From: Chimonanthus salicifolius
Taxonomy: Eukaryota > Streptophyta > Magnoliopsida > Laurales > Calycanthaceae
Direction: 5' to 3'
NCBI GenBank assembly: GCA_013350335.1
Contig: CM023535.1
Span: 27,062,617-27,126,616 of the forward strand
Length of the DNA: 64,000 nt
The notes beneath the pieces are model-generated. The model saw only the letters and a program-made list of their open reading frames with translations. It had not been told where the DNA came from and made no database searches. The stretch's first letter is position 1. Each line of letters opens with the position of its first letter. This document shows positions 1 to 12,400 of the stretch, in pieces. The position numbers and the translations under genes were made by a program.

Positions 1-443
1 TAATCCAATTTTTAGATCTCTTTGATGATTGTTTAGATATGATTTTAAAATTTATATTCTTTATTTAATTAATTGGACATGAAATAGTTGGAGCTTGGGT
101 TGTAAGTGTTGAATCTAAGTTATTAAGGTTCGACTATTAAATTAAAGTGTATAGATTCTTAACTTTGATGATGAATATGAATTGACATTTGGATTTTTAA
201 ACGAATTTCAGATTTAGATTTTGTATTTGTTTATACATTTTGGGTGATGAACGGTCTATTGCAATAACCAACCTTTAAACTATGCATTTATTTATTCTGT
301 CATTTACTTTATTTGTCAATTTATTTCCATCTTTAGTTATGTTAGTCACTTTGTATGTTTGTTGTATAAGAATTATTCAATTTATGATTTTATTGTAATT
401 GTTGTATCTTTGTTTTTTAATTCTTTAATTCTTTGTAACCAAA
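1..443. other. AT-rich left flank, possible part of an older LTR
   Basis: No coding capacity was seen. This stretch ends in CCAAA (439-443), the left copy of the 5-bp target duplication of the LARD element that follows. The matching right flank (19048-19491) ends like an LTR of a related family, so this stretch may be the left part of the LTR into which the LARD jumped. That is an inference; the start would lie outside the window. Confidence 0.4.
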
Positions 444-883
444 TGTTGAGGACTGAAAATTACCATTTTACCCTTTAATTTTGGATTAGTTAGCCTTTGA
501 TTTGTGAATATTAGATGTGTTTAATGGAGTTTTCAAGTTTTGTAGTGTATTTGTGAGAATACAAAAAAAATGAATTAAAATGCAAAAAAGTGGGCCATAG
601 TCCTATTTTTGGAAAGTTTATAATTTTTACCACCTAATTTGATTTGGAATTATTGTAAATTATTATAATTCAAATCCGGATATGAGAGTTTGAATTATGA
701 TAATATTTTTTAAACTGTGTTAAATTGTAAAGGTGGTAGAAACTTATAAACACACAAATGGACCTACTGTTTGAATCTGAAGCCTGAAGACAAAGTCTGC
801 AATTGGAAGCCAATGAGCCAAAGTCTACCAATATTCCGGGCCAAATAAAAGTCCAAGTATGAGATCTAAGTCCAAAAGACCGA
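444..883 (+). repeat. LARD left LTR, 5' part
   Basis: Collinear with the start of the intact right LTR (17298 onward), for example the shared block 'taccattttaccctttaat'. It is interrupted at 883 by the Tekay element; the homology resumes at 12651. The junction bases 879-883 (accga) correspond to accaa in the uninterrupted right LTR near 17733-17737. Confidence 0.85.
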
Positions 884-3800
884 TATAATACCCTGACCCA
901 CATTAGGCGTAGTTTAGCTTAATAAATCCTTTTTAGACCGATTAATCTCGAAGTTTACGGTTAGGGCTTTGACAAAAGCCCAAGTACGGCCCAACCTGAG
1001 CTCGAAAGCTCAGTGGTCCAGCTCGTCCAGCTGGAGGGCCAAAATGGTAATTTACCGCTTATAGTTATTATTTTATAATTTGTGTTATTATGTGATTATT
1101 ATTTGATGATATTATTCCCCTTAATCAAGGAGTCTTATTTCTGATTTTAAAATAATTTTATTTTCAGAAAATAGTGTTTAAAACCACCCATCAAAACCCC
1201 GAAAGGGAGAAATAATTATTTTTAATAATTTTGGAAATGAGAAAAATTTTGAAACAAGTATAGTATGTTAGACCATTTTAGCATGGTCTAGTTTATTCTT
1301 TCAAAACCCAAAAATGAGAATTTTAAATTGTTTTCTTTAACGCAAGTTAAATCACGTAAATAGTGTTTATATTATGGTTTTTATTTAAATTATTGGTTTT
1401 TGATGAGTTTTAAATCTCCAAATTTTTATGGTAACTAGAGTTTTTAATTATCTGTCAGGTTGGATTAAAATTTTCAAGCCTTAAAAGTATTGTTTTAAGT
1501 TGAAAATCAGTTTTTATCAAAATAGGGACTTATTTACAAAATTAGAATTATGGAGGGGCTGTTATGCAACCAACGGTAACTTCTGCAGTTACTGTTTCGA
1601 ACGTAAGCAGCAGATGCATGCAGCTGCTCCGATTGATCGGTCACCTCTATAAGACCATCCCCTCCTCCATCTGATTTCACTCCCAGAAAATCTTCACCTT
1701 CTCTCAGTCTCAGCTGAAAAACAAGCCGATCTTTTTCTCTCCCAGCCTCTGTTTTCCTAGTTTAGCTTAACCAAGCTTAACAGGAGGAGTTTTTCAAAGA
1801 CCGGATTTCTCAGCCTAGGAACTCAAGTGGAGGTAACCACTGCGTTCCTCTTTCAATTTCAGTCAGGTTAGAATCAAGAAAAACTGATTTTGGCCAAGTT
1901 TTGAGTATGTAAAACCATTTTAAAGTTTAAGAAAAAACTTGGTTTTCTTTGTATCAGTGTGGTTTTCTTGTTTAAATCCGATGGCCTATAAAGTTTCAAA
2001 GTTCCAAATCACTCCCTATGGAAAGAGGACTCACTGATGAGTCCATTTGACCGGTTGGATGTGAAAACCGAATCCGGGAAACCCACTGTTTCTGGATTCG
2101 TATTTCATACAGTGGCTGCCCTTCACTGTCTGCTGTTGCAGACAGTGAAGGAAGACGACTCTCGGACGGTCCGAGAGTCGAGCTTCAGACGATCCGAAGT
2201 CAACCCTTCGGACGTTCCAAACTTCACCCGAAGCCTGAAGCGTCCGAGGCAAAGTTTAACTCGCCCGGATGTTCCGAGCCGACTTCGGAAGGACCGAACC
2301 CCACTCGGACGATCCGAGCCCCACTCGGCATGTTCCGAGACACATAGACCCACCGAGACTTATTTTTCAGATTTTTTGGTTCGGAAGATCCGAGACCCGA
2401 TCTTCAGACGATCCGAAGGCAGACCCACAATCCAAAGTCAGTGACTAGCTTAGTCAGTGGTTTGGATGATCCGAAGCCACAGTACCTGGTTCCGAGGCTT
2501 GTTCCGAGGGACCCAGTTTTAAGTGTGAAATATTGTTTGATTATTGTTGCATGTGATGTTAGTACCCCATTGATTAAATTAAAAATGTATTAACCCTCTT
2601 CTCTTATTACTATAGTGTATATACTATTGTATTCACTTCCAGGCCGACTCTATTGGTTGGACACTGAGTGACTTCAGTTCCAGGCCAACACTATATTTGT
2701 CGGGTACTGAGTGACATCGAGGCCTTACTCAACATGTCAAATCTGGTCCTATCCAGAAGACAACCGAGAAGTGACCTGAGTATCTAGCCCTAACTCAATA
2801 AGTCAATCTGGTCATGCCCAGAAGACAATATGAGTTTTGGACTGAACACCTTATTATTTCTATACTGTGGATTATTATAACTTAAAATGGTTAGAAACCA
2901 AGTAGGAGCTTCAATTCCATTTACCTTAGATATTTTTGGGAAAACAAGTATGGTTTTCGAAATACTACTTGTATGTATACATTTGATGCTATGTATGTTG
3001 ACTTATGATTGATTGTGCACTTGTTTGCTTGTTAAACAGAGACCGCGATACCACGCATTTTCGGTGAGGGAACTTAACTTTGCAGTAGGTGTAAACAAGT
3101 TATATGAGATGGTTCTTGAGCAATGAGTGGTTTAAAGTTTGATGAACCCACTCATGTGCCTAGATATAATGCACTGTTGTAAGAAGTGCTTATGATGATT
3201 ATGAATGATAAGATGTTGATCACATGAAATGTGTAATACTGCTTACACGTGCCCTTGACTATTGAACCAATATCGGCCATGTGTGTGAGATGGTTTACGT
3301 CTACTGGACCATGAGTGTCGACAGTTGCTGACTTGAGGAGTGTCAGTATCGGCCATGTGAGGGCCGGAGATGTACTTGCAAGGATGTATTTCGACCATGT
3401 CGGGACTTAATACAATGGTCTCAGCATAGTGTGTAAGCGTTACGTTGGATGACAGCGGTAATGGAACAGATGATAAATTGTGGAAATGATGATGAGATTA
3501 TACTTGAATTTATTGTCAAGCATGAGATATTATATTGCAATTGTTGATTATTTACTAACCTGATGTTTACTTAAACTGCACTGTTATATTTCCTTCATTA
3601 TGCTAGTTAGCTCACCCCACTTACCTTTCAGGAGATGAACCCGAAGAGGAGAACCCTCTGTTTGAAGCTTAGGGTGGATAAGCAGCGACGTTGCTTCTTG
3701 ATTCCCACTGAGGGGAATATCCTTGTCCTTGCTTTTTGGTTCTTGGAACCATTTGTTTTTGTAAAGTACCGTGTGTGGTACTTAGTTTGTGTTAACGTGA

Positions 3801-4058
3801 TGTATTTAAACTACCATGCGACTGTAGTTACTCTGATGTTGAAATAATAATTCAGTGATTGGATCTATGTGTTAATGATTGTGTTTTTGTTGGGTAGACT
3901 TATGTTATATACTTGAGTCCACATATTGGGATCATGTGTGACCTTTGGGCCTAACTGTTGATCCGGCCCAGTTAGAATGCTTCCATTAGTTTAGTCTAGT
4001 TTCAAAAAAAAAAAAATGAATCTCATTCCTGGCCCACCTTTCGGGTCGGGGAATGACA
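884..4058 (+). repeat. Tekay left LTR
   Basis: Matches 9416-12650 throughout. The canonical start TGTAA is mutated to TATAA at 884 (compare 9416); the end is TGACA at 4054-4058. Within it lie a GC-rich block rich in CGGACG-type palindromes (2150-2520), two copies of a 42-bp repeat (2637-2717) and an A-rich run near 4003. By eye the two LTRs differ at very roughly 5-10% of positions, mostly transitions, so the insertion is not recent. Confidence 0.92.
2150..2520. repeat. Palindromic CGGACG(N)TCCG motif cluster in Tekay LTR
   Basis: About ten variants of a short imperfect palindrome (ctcggacggtccgag, ctcggacgatccgag, ttcggaagatccgag and relatives) occur in this block. It is much richer in G and C than its surroundings. 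The homologous block in the right LTR is 10690-11085. Function unknown; such clusters could be protein-binding sites or structured leader RNA. Confidence 0.7.
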
Positions 4059-4080
4059 GCTTGGTATTCGGCTCAAACTC
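4059..4080 (+). other. Tekay primer-binding site (tRNA-iMet-like, degenerate)
   Basis: Directly after the LTR end TGACA comes GCTTGGTATTCGGCTC, which resembles the usual plant PBS TTGGTATCAGAGC complementary to initiator tRNA-Met, with several mismatches. Confidence 0.75.
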
Positions 4081-4159
4081 TAGGACTGTGATGGGTTTCA
4101 ACCTAGTTAGACTTGTTTTTGACTTAGAACTGCAATTGTTTTTGACATTTTTCTGTTTT

Positions 4160-4718
4160 GTGATACAGATATATCAAGCAATGTAGAGTACACCGAGTTG
4201 TGGGACAGAGGGACCCCAAGCTGTCCGATAGACCTGGCTTCTTCAGATGATTCCAGCGTTCCGATCTTCATCAATGAAGTTGTGCCTAATGAGGACATGG
4301 AAGTAGCATCGCCCGAGTACCATGTTGGGGTGTTCCAGAAGAGGATGTGGGAGATATCCCAAACCTAGAAAAGTCCGTAGGAGAGATAGGCTCGCCTGAG
4401 TATACTCCGGCTACTCCAACTTCGGATGAGTGGACGGATTATATGTGCGAATTGTGCAATCAGGAGGGGCACAACTCTACTTATTGCCCCTGCCCTATTG
4501 ATTTCATCTGCCCTGTTTGCGGACTTCACGGGCATGGGAGTGCAAAGACTAATTGTCCCTATGTTGGGGGACCAGGGATCATACCCTGTTTGACCTATGG
4601 AGTGTTCGGGCATAAGTCGGCGACTTGTTTGGACAACTTCTATTACTTTGGTGATGATGCAGAATCTTCTTCGGAGATTAGATTAGAGTGTGTCGGGGAA
4701 TCGGGGAGATTTTTGTAA
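4160..4718 (+). pseudogene. Extra ORF with three zinc-knuckle-like motifs upstream of gag
   Basis: An open stretch begins about 100 bp after the PBS. Its second half (ATG at 4347, 123 aa) contains CELCNQEGHNSTYC (C-x2-C-x4-H-x4-C), then CPVCGLHGHGSAKTNC (C-x2-C-x4-H-x6-C), then a third motif CLTYGVFGHKSATC in which the second cysteine is replaced by tyrosine. The upstream half (4160-4370) is acidic and lies in another frame, ending in a stop at 4368-4370, so the original ORF was probably longer and is frameshifted. The true gag with its own two zinc knuckles lies downstream, so this is not simply gag. It may be an accessory nucleic-acid-binding protein or a duplicated gag tail. I do not know an established function. 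Confidence 0.6.
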
Positions 4719-4879
4719 GGATTGAGTATTGTTTTGTTGTTTTGAAGGGTTTTCAAACCCTACTAACCCTTTTAATTGTAATGCAAATTTGAATGATTTC
4801 TAATGAATTTTGCAACTTGTGTGATTGCCTTAAAAAGTTCTTAAAATGGTTAAGTGATATTTACAAGTGTAAATAACAG

Positions 4880-5790
4880 ATGTCAGGACCTAACACTCAA
4901 GGAAACAACTACCGCGGGAGGAGGACTGGTCTTCCACCACGCGATTTACCTAATGAGGACATTCGCGCAGCGATGCACGCATTTCAGCAAATAGCTGAAA
5001 ATATGTGACGCCCTCCTATCTGAAAGTAAGAGGAGAGAGCCGCCTCGGCTCTAAAAGAGTTCAAGCGACTGAACCCGACAAGTTTTTCGGGAACAGAGGA
5101 CCCTAGTGCAACGAGGAACTGGCTGACTCAGATTAGTCGGATCCTTAACACCCTAGCCATTGCCGATGACCTGAGAGTAACCTTAGCGACGTACTAGTTG
5201 GAAGGAAATGCTTACAAGTGGTGGGAAGCAAAGAACTTGGTTCGTAACCACGAGCCAATGACGTGGGAAGAGTTTTCTGCAGCCTTTCTGGCTCGTTACT
5301 TTCCGAAGACCTTCCAAGAAGCGAGAAATAGAGAGTGGCACAGTACGCCATGCGTTTCATCGATCTGTTGCAACTCTTGCCTTGGATAGCGGCGAACAAA
5401 GAGGAGAAAGTCCAGCATTTTGAGAATGGACTCGACCGTTTCTGCAGCGGCAAGTGGCCGATTTGACTTTTGACACTTTGGAGGAGATCATTGATCGAGC
5501 TTCGAAGGTGGAAGAGGTAGACTCCATCAACAGGAGCACCGACAACTTTCGGAAACCTTCTTCAAACAAGAAAGCCAAGCTCAATCAGAAGAGGTCGTTC
5601 TTCAAGAAGAGTCACCCTATCACAGGACAGTCGAGTCGGTCCGACTCCCAACAATTTGTGTGCTATACCTGCAATCAGCCTGGGCATACTTCCAAGTTCT
5701 GCCCATCAAGAGGAGAGAAAGCGTGCTACCATTGCAAGCAAACCGGGCACCTGTTCAGGGACTGCCCCTATCTCGGTAAAGTTGCACCTT
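4880..5790 (+). pseudogene. gag: Tekay gag (capsid and nucleocapsid), disrupted
   Basis: The likely start is the ATG at 4880 (MSGPNTQG). The capsid-like retrotransposon gag domain follows, with recognisable LNPTSFSGTEDP, GNAYKWW and the stretch WEEFSAAFLARYFP. Two zinc knuckles close it: CYTCNQPGHTSKFC and CYHCKQTGHLFRDC (5661-5764). Stops interrupt it near 5006, 5024 and 5196, and a frameshift lies near 5330. In the family this protein packages element RNA into cytoplasmic particles. The downstream protease is in another frame. Confidence 0.85.
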
Positions 5791-5974
5791 AGCAAGGAGC
5801 AGGAGCTTCTTTTTCTGTGGCGCAACCATCTGTTGGTCGAGGTTCTCAGCAAACCTCCAAAGGCTCGGTGGCACCAAGGAACAGACCACTACAGAACAAT
5901 CAAGGGAGAGGACGGGACGTCCTCAGACCACTCAGGGGAGAGTCTACACGATTGAGATTCAAAAGGAGGAGCCA

Positions 5975-6433
5975 ATGGAGAAAACAGTGATGGAAGGTAC
6001 CCTTAATCTTTTCAGTCTTTTGGCTCGAGTGCTTTTTGATACCGGTGCTTCGCATTCCTTTATTTCTAGAGCTTGTTGTGATAGCTTGGGTTTGAAACCG
6101 GTAGAAATAGCTAACCCGCTAATGGTAGTATCACCCTTGGGTAAGAAAGCTTTGGTAAACCAAAGGTGTAGATCGTGTGTTTTGAGGATTAGCGGTGTAA
6201 AGTTATCCTATGATTTTCTGGTTCTGGAAATGACGGACTTTGACATCATCTTTGGCATGGATTGGTTTTCAGTTTTTGAGGTTCTGATCGATTGTTCTCA
6301 GAGGAGAATTTGTGGGGTCTCCTCAACCAATGAGAGGTTTATGGAGAAGTTGGTACCCTATGACAAGATGAGAGTCACTTTCTTTGGCCTTAGGGCGTAT
6401 CCTGGTAGTGTGCTGGCTAGCATGGGTTGGTAA
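5975..6433 (+). pseudogene. Tekay aspartic protease domain
   Basis: 152 aa open frame. The catalytic motif LFDTGASHSF is intact (about residues 20-29), followed by the usual flap and the downstream hydrophobic segment FDIIFGMDWF, as expected for retropepsin-like proteases of Ty3/gypsy elements. It is in a different frame from the reverse transcriptase that follows, although these are normally one polyprotein, so a frameshift near 6430-6470 has broken pol. Confidence 0.88.
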
Positions 6434-6474
6434 GATATAGGTGGTGTAGGGTCTGTTGCTCCCGGGTGGTGTGT

Positions 6475-7806
6475 GAGTTTATGGATGTGTTTCCTGACCA
6501 GTTAGCTGGGCTACCTCCACGCCGAGAGATAGAGTTTGTTATAGACCTACAGGCAGGAACATCTCCAATTTACATGGCACCTTATCGGATGGCACCGGCT
6601 GAACAGAGAGAGCTAGCTATGCAGGTATATGAGTTTCTTAGACTTGGTTTTATCCGTCAGAGCAACTCGCCATGGGGCGCACCTGCTCTCTTTGTGAAAA
6701 AGAAGTATGGATCGATGAGGATGTGTATAGATTACTAGCGGCTTAACCAGGTAACTATTAAGAATAAATATCCGTTGCCTAGAATAGACGACCTCTTTAA
6801 TCTTTTGAGAGGATCGAGATGTTTTTCAAAAATCGATCTGAGGTCGGGTTACCATCAGTTGTGGATTCGAGAGGAAGACATTCCTAAGACTACTTTCTGG
6901 ACGCAGTATGGTTTATACGAGTTTGTGGTGATGCCTTTCGGTCTAACCAACGCGCTAGCCATGTTTATGGATTTGATGAATCGCGTTTTCCAACCGTGCC
7001 TGCGAGAGTTTGTAATAGTCTTCATAGACGATATCTTCATCTTTTCGTCATCAGAGGAGGAGCACGAGCCTCATCTGTACATTGTTCTTCAGACTCTTCA
7101 AGATCATCAGCTGTTCGCTAAGCTGAGCATGCGCGAGTTTTGGTTAACTCAAGTGTAGTTCCTTGGACATGTGGTGTCTCTAGGGGGAATCTCAGTAAAT
7201 TCAGCAAAGGTGGAAACAGTGAAGACTTGGAAAAGTCCCAAGTACGTGTTCGAGATCAGAAGCTTTCTAGGATTAGCAGGATATTACCGAAATTTTATCC
7301 CACACTTCTCTCAGATAGCGGTGCCGATGACTCGGCTAATGAGGAAGAACGTTAAGTTCGAGTGGAGCGAAGCTTGTGAAAAAGAATTCCAGGAGCTGAA
7401 GGAGAAGTTGATCACATCTCCAGTTTTGATAATACCCGAGCAAGGACGAGGTTACGATGTGTATTACGTTGTGTCCAAGTTTGGTTTGGGTTGTGTGCTG
7501 ATACAAGGGGGGAAGATAGCAGCGTATGGTTCCAGGTAATTGAAGGGACATGAGCAGAACTACCAGACTCATGATTTGGAGTTGGCAGCCATTGTATTCT
7601 CATTAAAGTTGTGGAGACATTACTTGTATGGTGAGAAGTTTAATGTGTTTTCTGATCACTATAGTCTCAAGTATATCTTCACTCAGAAATACCTGAATAT
7701 GAGGCAGCGAAGCTGGATGGAGTACTTGGGAGATTACAACTTCAGTCTCTCTTATTACCCAGGAAAGGCCAATGTAGTGGCCGATGCCTTGATCAGGAAG
7801 TCTCAC
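6475..7806 (+). pseudogene. pol: Tekay reverse transcriptase and RNase H
   Basis: One reading frame broken by several stops (at 6736, 7156, 7537). Recognisable RT blocks: [20 protein letters not shown], the [15 protein letters not shown] block, [22 protein letters not shown], and the active site FIDDIFIF (family consensus YFIDDIL). RNase H follows with [18 protein letters not shown] and [11 protein letters not shown]. The aspartates of the RT active site are kept. The internal stops mean no full-length protein. Confidence 0.92.
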
Positions 7807-8039
7807 AGCAACGTGGCGAGGATGGTATCCTTGCAGTGGAAGATGTTGGAAGTTCTGTTCGAGTATGATCTGGAGCTGATCGAAGGAAGCAGGTCAGCAA
7901 GAATCCATAGTTTGGTTCTGCAACCCGATGTAATTAGATTGGTGTTGGAAGGACAACAGAACGATCCAGAAGCAAAGGAGTTGGCGACTCAGCTTTCAAG
8001 AGGAGCGACTCTGGAAGATTGGAAGATCAAAGCGGACGG

Positions 8040-9097
8040 AGGTCTGACTTTCAAAGATAGACTTTTTGTACTAAAGTCTGACGAGTGCAGGAGAAAGGTG
8101 CTGGATCACTTTCATCGTTCTCGCTTTGCAGTGCATCCTAGTGGTACGAAAATGTATCACGACTTGCGTCAACTGTTCTGGTGGAAAGGTATGAAGTGAG
8201 AGGTAGCAGCTTTTGTGTCAAAGCGCCTAACTTGTCAACAAGTGAAAGCGGAACATCAACGACCTGGTGAAAAGATGCAACCTTTAGAAGTGGCTGAATG
8301 GAAATGTGAGCATATCACAATGGACTTTGTAACCGGATTCCCGAAGTCTCCTAAGAAGAACGACGCTATTTGGGTAATAGTCGATTGATTGACGAAGTCA
8401 GCTCACTTTCTGCCGATCAAGAAGACGGATTCTTTAACTACACTAAGTAGATTGTATTTAAAGGAGGTAGTCAGATTGCATGGAATACCTGTATCCATTG
8501 TATCTGATAGAGATCCTAGGTTTGTATCCAGATTTTGGCAAGGATTGCAAGAGGAGTTGGGGACTAAGCTGTGCTTCAGCACTGCTTTTCACCCTCAGAC
8601 GGATGGTTAATCAGAGAGAACCATTCAAACCTTAGAAGATATGCTAAGAGCTTGTGTGATGGATATGTAGGGAAGTTGGGAAGATCACTTGACTTTGATC
8701 GAGTTTGTCTACAACAACAGTTATCACTCCAGTGTACTGATGGCACCATACGAAGCTCTGTATGGTAGACCTGCATATCACCTCTTTGTTGGACAAAGGT
8801 AGGAAACAAAGCGCTACTAGGACCTGATCTAGTGCGTGAGACGTCAGAATAAGTTGAAGTAATCAGACAACGTCTCAATACAGCCCAGAGCAGACAAAAG
8901 AGTTATGCTGACAAAAGGCGAAGACTTTTGGAGTTTGCAGTTGGCGACCGAGTTTTCTTTTGTGTGGCACCACGTCATTGAGTGCAAAGGTTCGGGCGCA
9001 AGGGAAAAGTATCACCTCGATATGTTGGACCCTTTGAGATCTTGAAGAGGATAGGGGAAGTGGCCTATCATTTGAACCTTCCTCAAGCTTTGAAAGA
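8040..9097 (+). pseudogene. Tekay integrase
   Basis: The zinc-binding H-x-H-x-C-x-C domain spans about 8110-8250 ([20 protein letters not shown], then a CQQ stretch). The DDE core follows, with TMDFVTGFPKS (first Asp), IVSDRDPRF (second Asp) and the block after FHPQTDG containing the glutamate. Stops at 8197, 8386, 8608 and 8668 and a frameshift between 8790 and 9098 disrupt it. Several stops look like CAG to TAG/TAA or CGA to TGA changes. Confidence 0.88.
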
Positions 9098-9400
9098 GTG
9101 CATAGTATATTCCACGTGTCTATTTTAAGGAAGTATGAGCCTGATCCGCCACATGTGATAAGTTTTGAAGATATTGAAGTCTCGGAGGACCTAACTTTCG
9201 AAGAAGTTCCAGTGAAGATTCAAGGACACCGAACTCAAAAGCTCAGGAGGAAGTCTATTCCTCCAGTGCGAGCGTTGTGGCAACATCGCGATGTGCAACA
9301 CGAGACGTGGGAACCTGAATCGATGATGCGGAAGCTATACCCTGGCCTGTTCACCGGCCAAAAAGGTATGAGTTGTTTTAAATTTCGGGACGAAATTTCT
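9098..9400 (+). pseudogene. Tekay integrase C-terminus with chromodomain
   Basis: Contains [17 protein letters not shown], the usual link from the integrase C-terminal domain, then a chromodomain-like segment (about residues 30-88): FEEVPVKI, LRRKSIPPVRALWQHRD, ETWEPESMMRKLYPGLF. Such domains direct chromovirus integration to particular chromatin. The aromatic cage is only partly recognisable, as is usual for Tekay (group II) chromodomains. Out of frame with the integrase core. Confidence 0.82.
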
Positions 9401-9401
9401 T

Positions 9402-9415
9402 CTAGGGGGGTAGGA
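9402..9415 (+). other. Tekay polypurine tract
   Basis: Purine run (agggggg, then aggaTG) immediately 5' of the right LTR, the expected plus-strand primer. Confidence 0.8.
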
Positions 9416-12400
9416 TGTAAAACCCTGACCCAGATTAGGCATAGTTTAGCTTAATAAATCCTTTTTAGACTGGTTAATCTCGAATTTTACGGTTAGGACT
9501 TTGACAAAAGCCCAGGTGCGGCCCAATCCGAGGTCGAAAGCTCAGTGATCCAGCTCGTCCAACTGAAGAGGCAAAATGGTAATTTACCGCTTATAGTTAT
9601 TATTTTATAATTTGTGTTATTATGTGATTATTATTTGATGATATTATTCTCCTCAATCAAGGATTCTTATTTCTGATTTTAAAATAATTTTATTTTCAGA
9701 AAATAGCGTTTAAAACCGCCCGTCAAGACCCCGAAAGGGAGAAATAATTATTTTTAATAATTTTGGAAATGAGATAAATTTTGAAACAAGTATAGTATAT
9801 TAGACCATTTTAGTATGGTCTAGTTTATTCTTTCAAAACCCAAAAATGGGAATTTTAAATTATTTTATTTAACCCAAGTTAAATCACGTAAATAGTGTTT
9901 AAATTATGGTTTTTATTTAAATCATTGGTTTTTGGTGAGTTTTAAATCTCCAATTTTTATGGTAACTAGAGTTTTTAAAACCCAACTTTTCTGTTAGGTT
10001 GGATTAAAATTTTCATGCCTTAAAAGTATTGTTTTAAGTTGAAAATCAGTTTTTATCAAAATAGGGACTTATTTACAAAATTGGAATTATGGAGGGGTTG
10101 TTATGCAACCACGGTAACTTCTGCAATTACTGTTTCGAACGTAAGCAGCAGTTGCATGCAGCTGCTCCGATTGATCGGTCACCTCTATAAGACCATCCCC
10201 TCCTCCATCTGATTTCACTCCCAGAAAATCTTCACCTTCTCTCAATCTTAGCTGAAAAACCGGCCGATCCTTTTCTCTCCCAGCCTCTGTTTTCCCAGTT
10301 TAGCTTAACCGTAGCTTAAGAGGAGGAGTTTTTCAAAGACCAAATTTCTCAGCCCAGGAACTCAAGTGGCGATAACCACTGTGTTCCTCTTTCAATTTCA
10401 GTTGGGTTAGAATCAAGCAAAACCGATTTTGGCCAAGTTTTGAGTACGTAAAACCATTTTAAAGTTTAAGGAAAAACTATGTTTTATTTGTATCAGTGTG
10501 GTTTTCTTGTTTAAATCCAATGGCCTATAAAGTTTCAAAGTTCCAAATCACTCCCTATGGAAAGAGGACTCACTGAGAAATCCATCTGACCGGTTGGATA
10601 TGAAAATCGAATCCGAGAAACCCACTTTTTCCAGATTCGTATTTCATACAGTGTCTGTCCGTCACTGCCTGCTGTTGCAGACAGTGGAGGAAGACGACTC
10701 TCGGACGGTCTAAGAGTCGAGCTTCCAACGGTCCGAGGGTAACACCCTTCGGACGATCCAAAGTCAGCCCTTCAGACGTTCCGAGCTTCACCCGAAGCCT
10801 GAAGCTTCTGAGGCAAGTTTTAACTCGCCCGGATGTTCCGAGCCGACTTCAGAAGGACCGAACCCCACTCGGACGATCCGAGCTCCACTCGGCATGTTCC
10901 AAGACACACAGACCCACCGAGACTTGTTTTTCGGATTTTTCGGTTCGGAAGGACTTTCGGAAGATCAAAGACCCGATCCTCAGATGATCCGAAGGCAGAC
11001 CCACAGTCCAAAGTCAGTGACTAGCCTAAGCAGTGGTTTAGATGATCCGAAACCATAGTACCTAGTTCCGAGGCTTGTTCCGAGGTACCCAGTTTTAAGT
11101 GTGAAATATTGTTTGATTATTGTTGCATGTGATGTTAGTACCCCATTGATTAAATTAAAAATGTACTAGCCATCTTCTCTTATTAGTATAGTGTATATAC
11201 TATTGTATTCACTTCCAGGCCGACTCTATTGGTCGGACACTGAGTGACTTCAGTTCCAGGCCGATGCTATATTTGTCGGGCACTGAGTGACTTCAGTTCC
11301 GGGCCGATGCTATATTTGTCGGGCACTGAGTGACCTCGAGGCTTTACTCAACATGTCAAATCTGGTCCTATCCAGAAGACAACCGAGAAGTGACCTGAGT
11401 ATCTAAACCTAACTCAATAAGTCAATCTGGTCATGCCCAGAAGGCAATATGAGTTTTGGACTGAACACCTTATTATTTCTATACTGTGGATTATTATAAC
11501 TTAAAATGGTTAGAAACCAAGTAGGAGACTCAATTTCATTTACCTTGGATATTTTTGGGAAAACAAGTATGGTTTTCGAAATATTACTTGTATGTATGCA
11601 TTTGATTCTATATATGTTGACTTATAATTGATTGTGCACTTGTTTACTTATTGAACAGAGACCACGATACCACACATTTTCGGTGAGGGAACTTAATTTT
11701 GCAGTAGGTATAAATAGGTTATATGAGATGAATCTTGAGTAATGAGTGATTTCAAGTTTGATAAACCCACTCATGTGCCTAGACATAATGCACTGTTGTA
11801 AAAAGTGCTTATGATGATTATGAATGATAAGATGTTGATCATATGAAATGTGTAATATTGTTTCCACGTGCCCTTGACTATTGAACCAATATCGGCCATG
11901 TGTGTGAGATGGTTTAAGTCTACTGGACCATGGGTGTCGACAGTTGCTAACTTGAGGAATGTTTGTATCGGCCATGTGAGGGCCAGAGATGTACTTGTAG
12001 GGATGTATTTTGACCATGTTGGGACTTAATACAATGGTCTCAGCGTAGTATGTAGGCGTTATATTGGATGGCAGCAGTAATGGAACAGATGATAAATTGT
12101 GGAAATGATGATGAGATTATACTTGAATTTATTGTCAAGCATGAGTTATTATATTGCAACTATTGATTATTTACTAACCTGATATTTACTTAAACTGCAC
12201 TGTTATATTTCCTTCAATGGGCTAGTTAACTCACCCCACTCACCTTTCAGGAGATGAACCCGAAGAGGAGCACCTTCATTTTGAAGCTTAGGGTGGATAA
12301 GTTGCGACGTTGTTTCGGGATTCCCACTGAGGGGAATATCCTTGTCCTTGCTTTTTGGTTCTTAGAACCGTTTGTTTTTGTAAAGTATCGTGTGTGGTAC

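Noticed and set aside
2031..2444. ORFs of 60-135 residues in the Tekay LTR on both strands
   Set aside because: They come from the palindromic CGGACG block, which is open in several frames because of its composition; the right LTR copy does not preserve the same frames.
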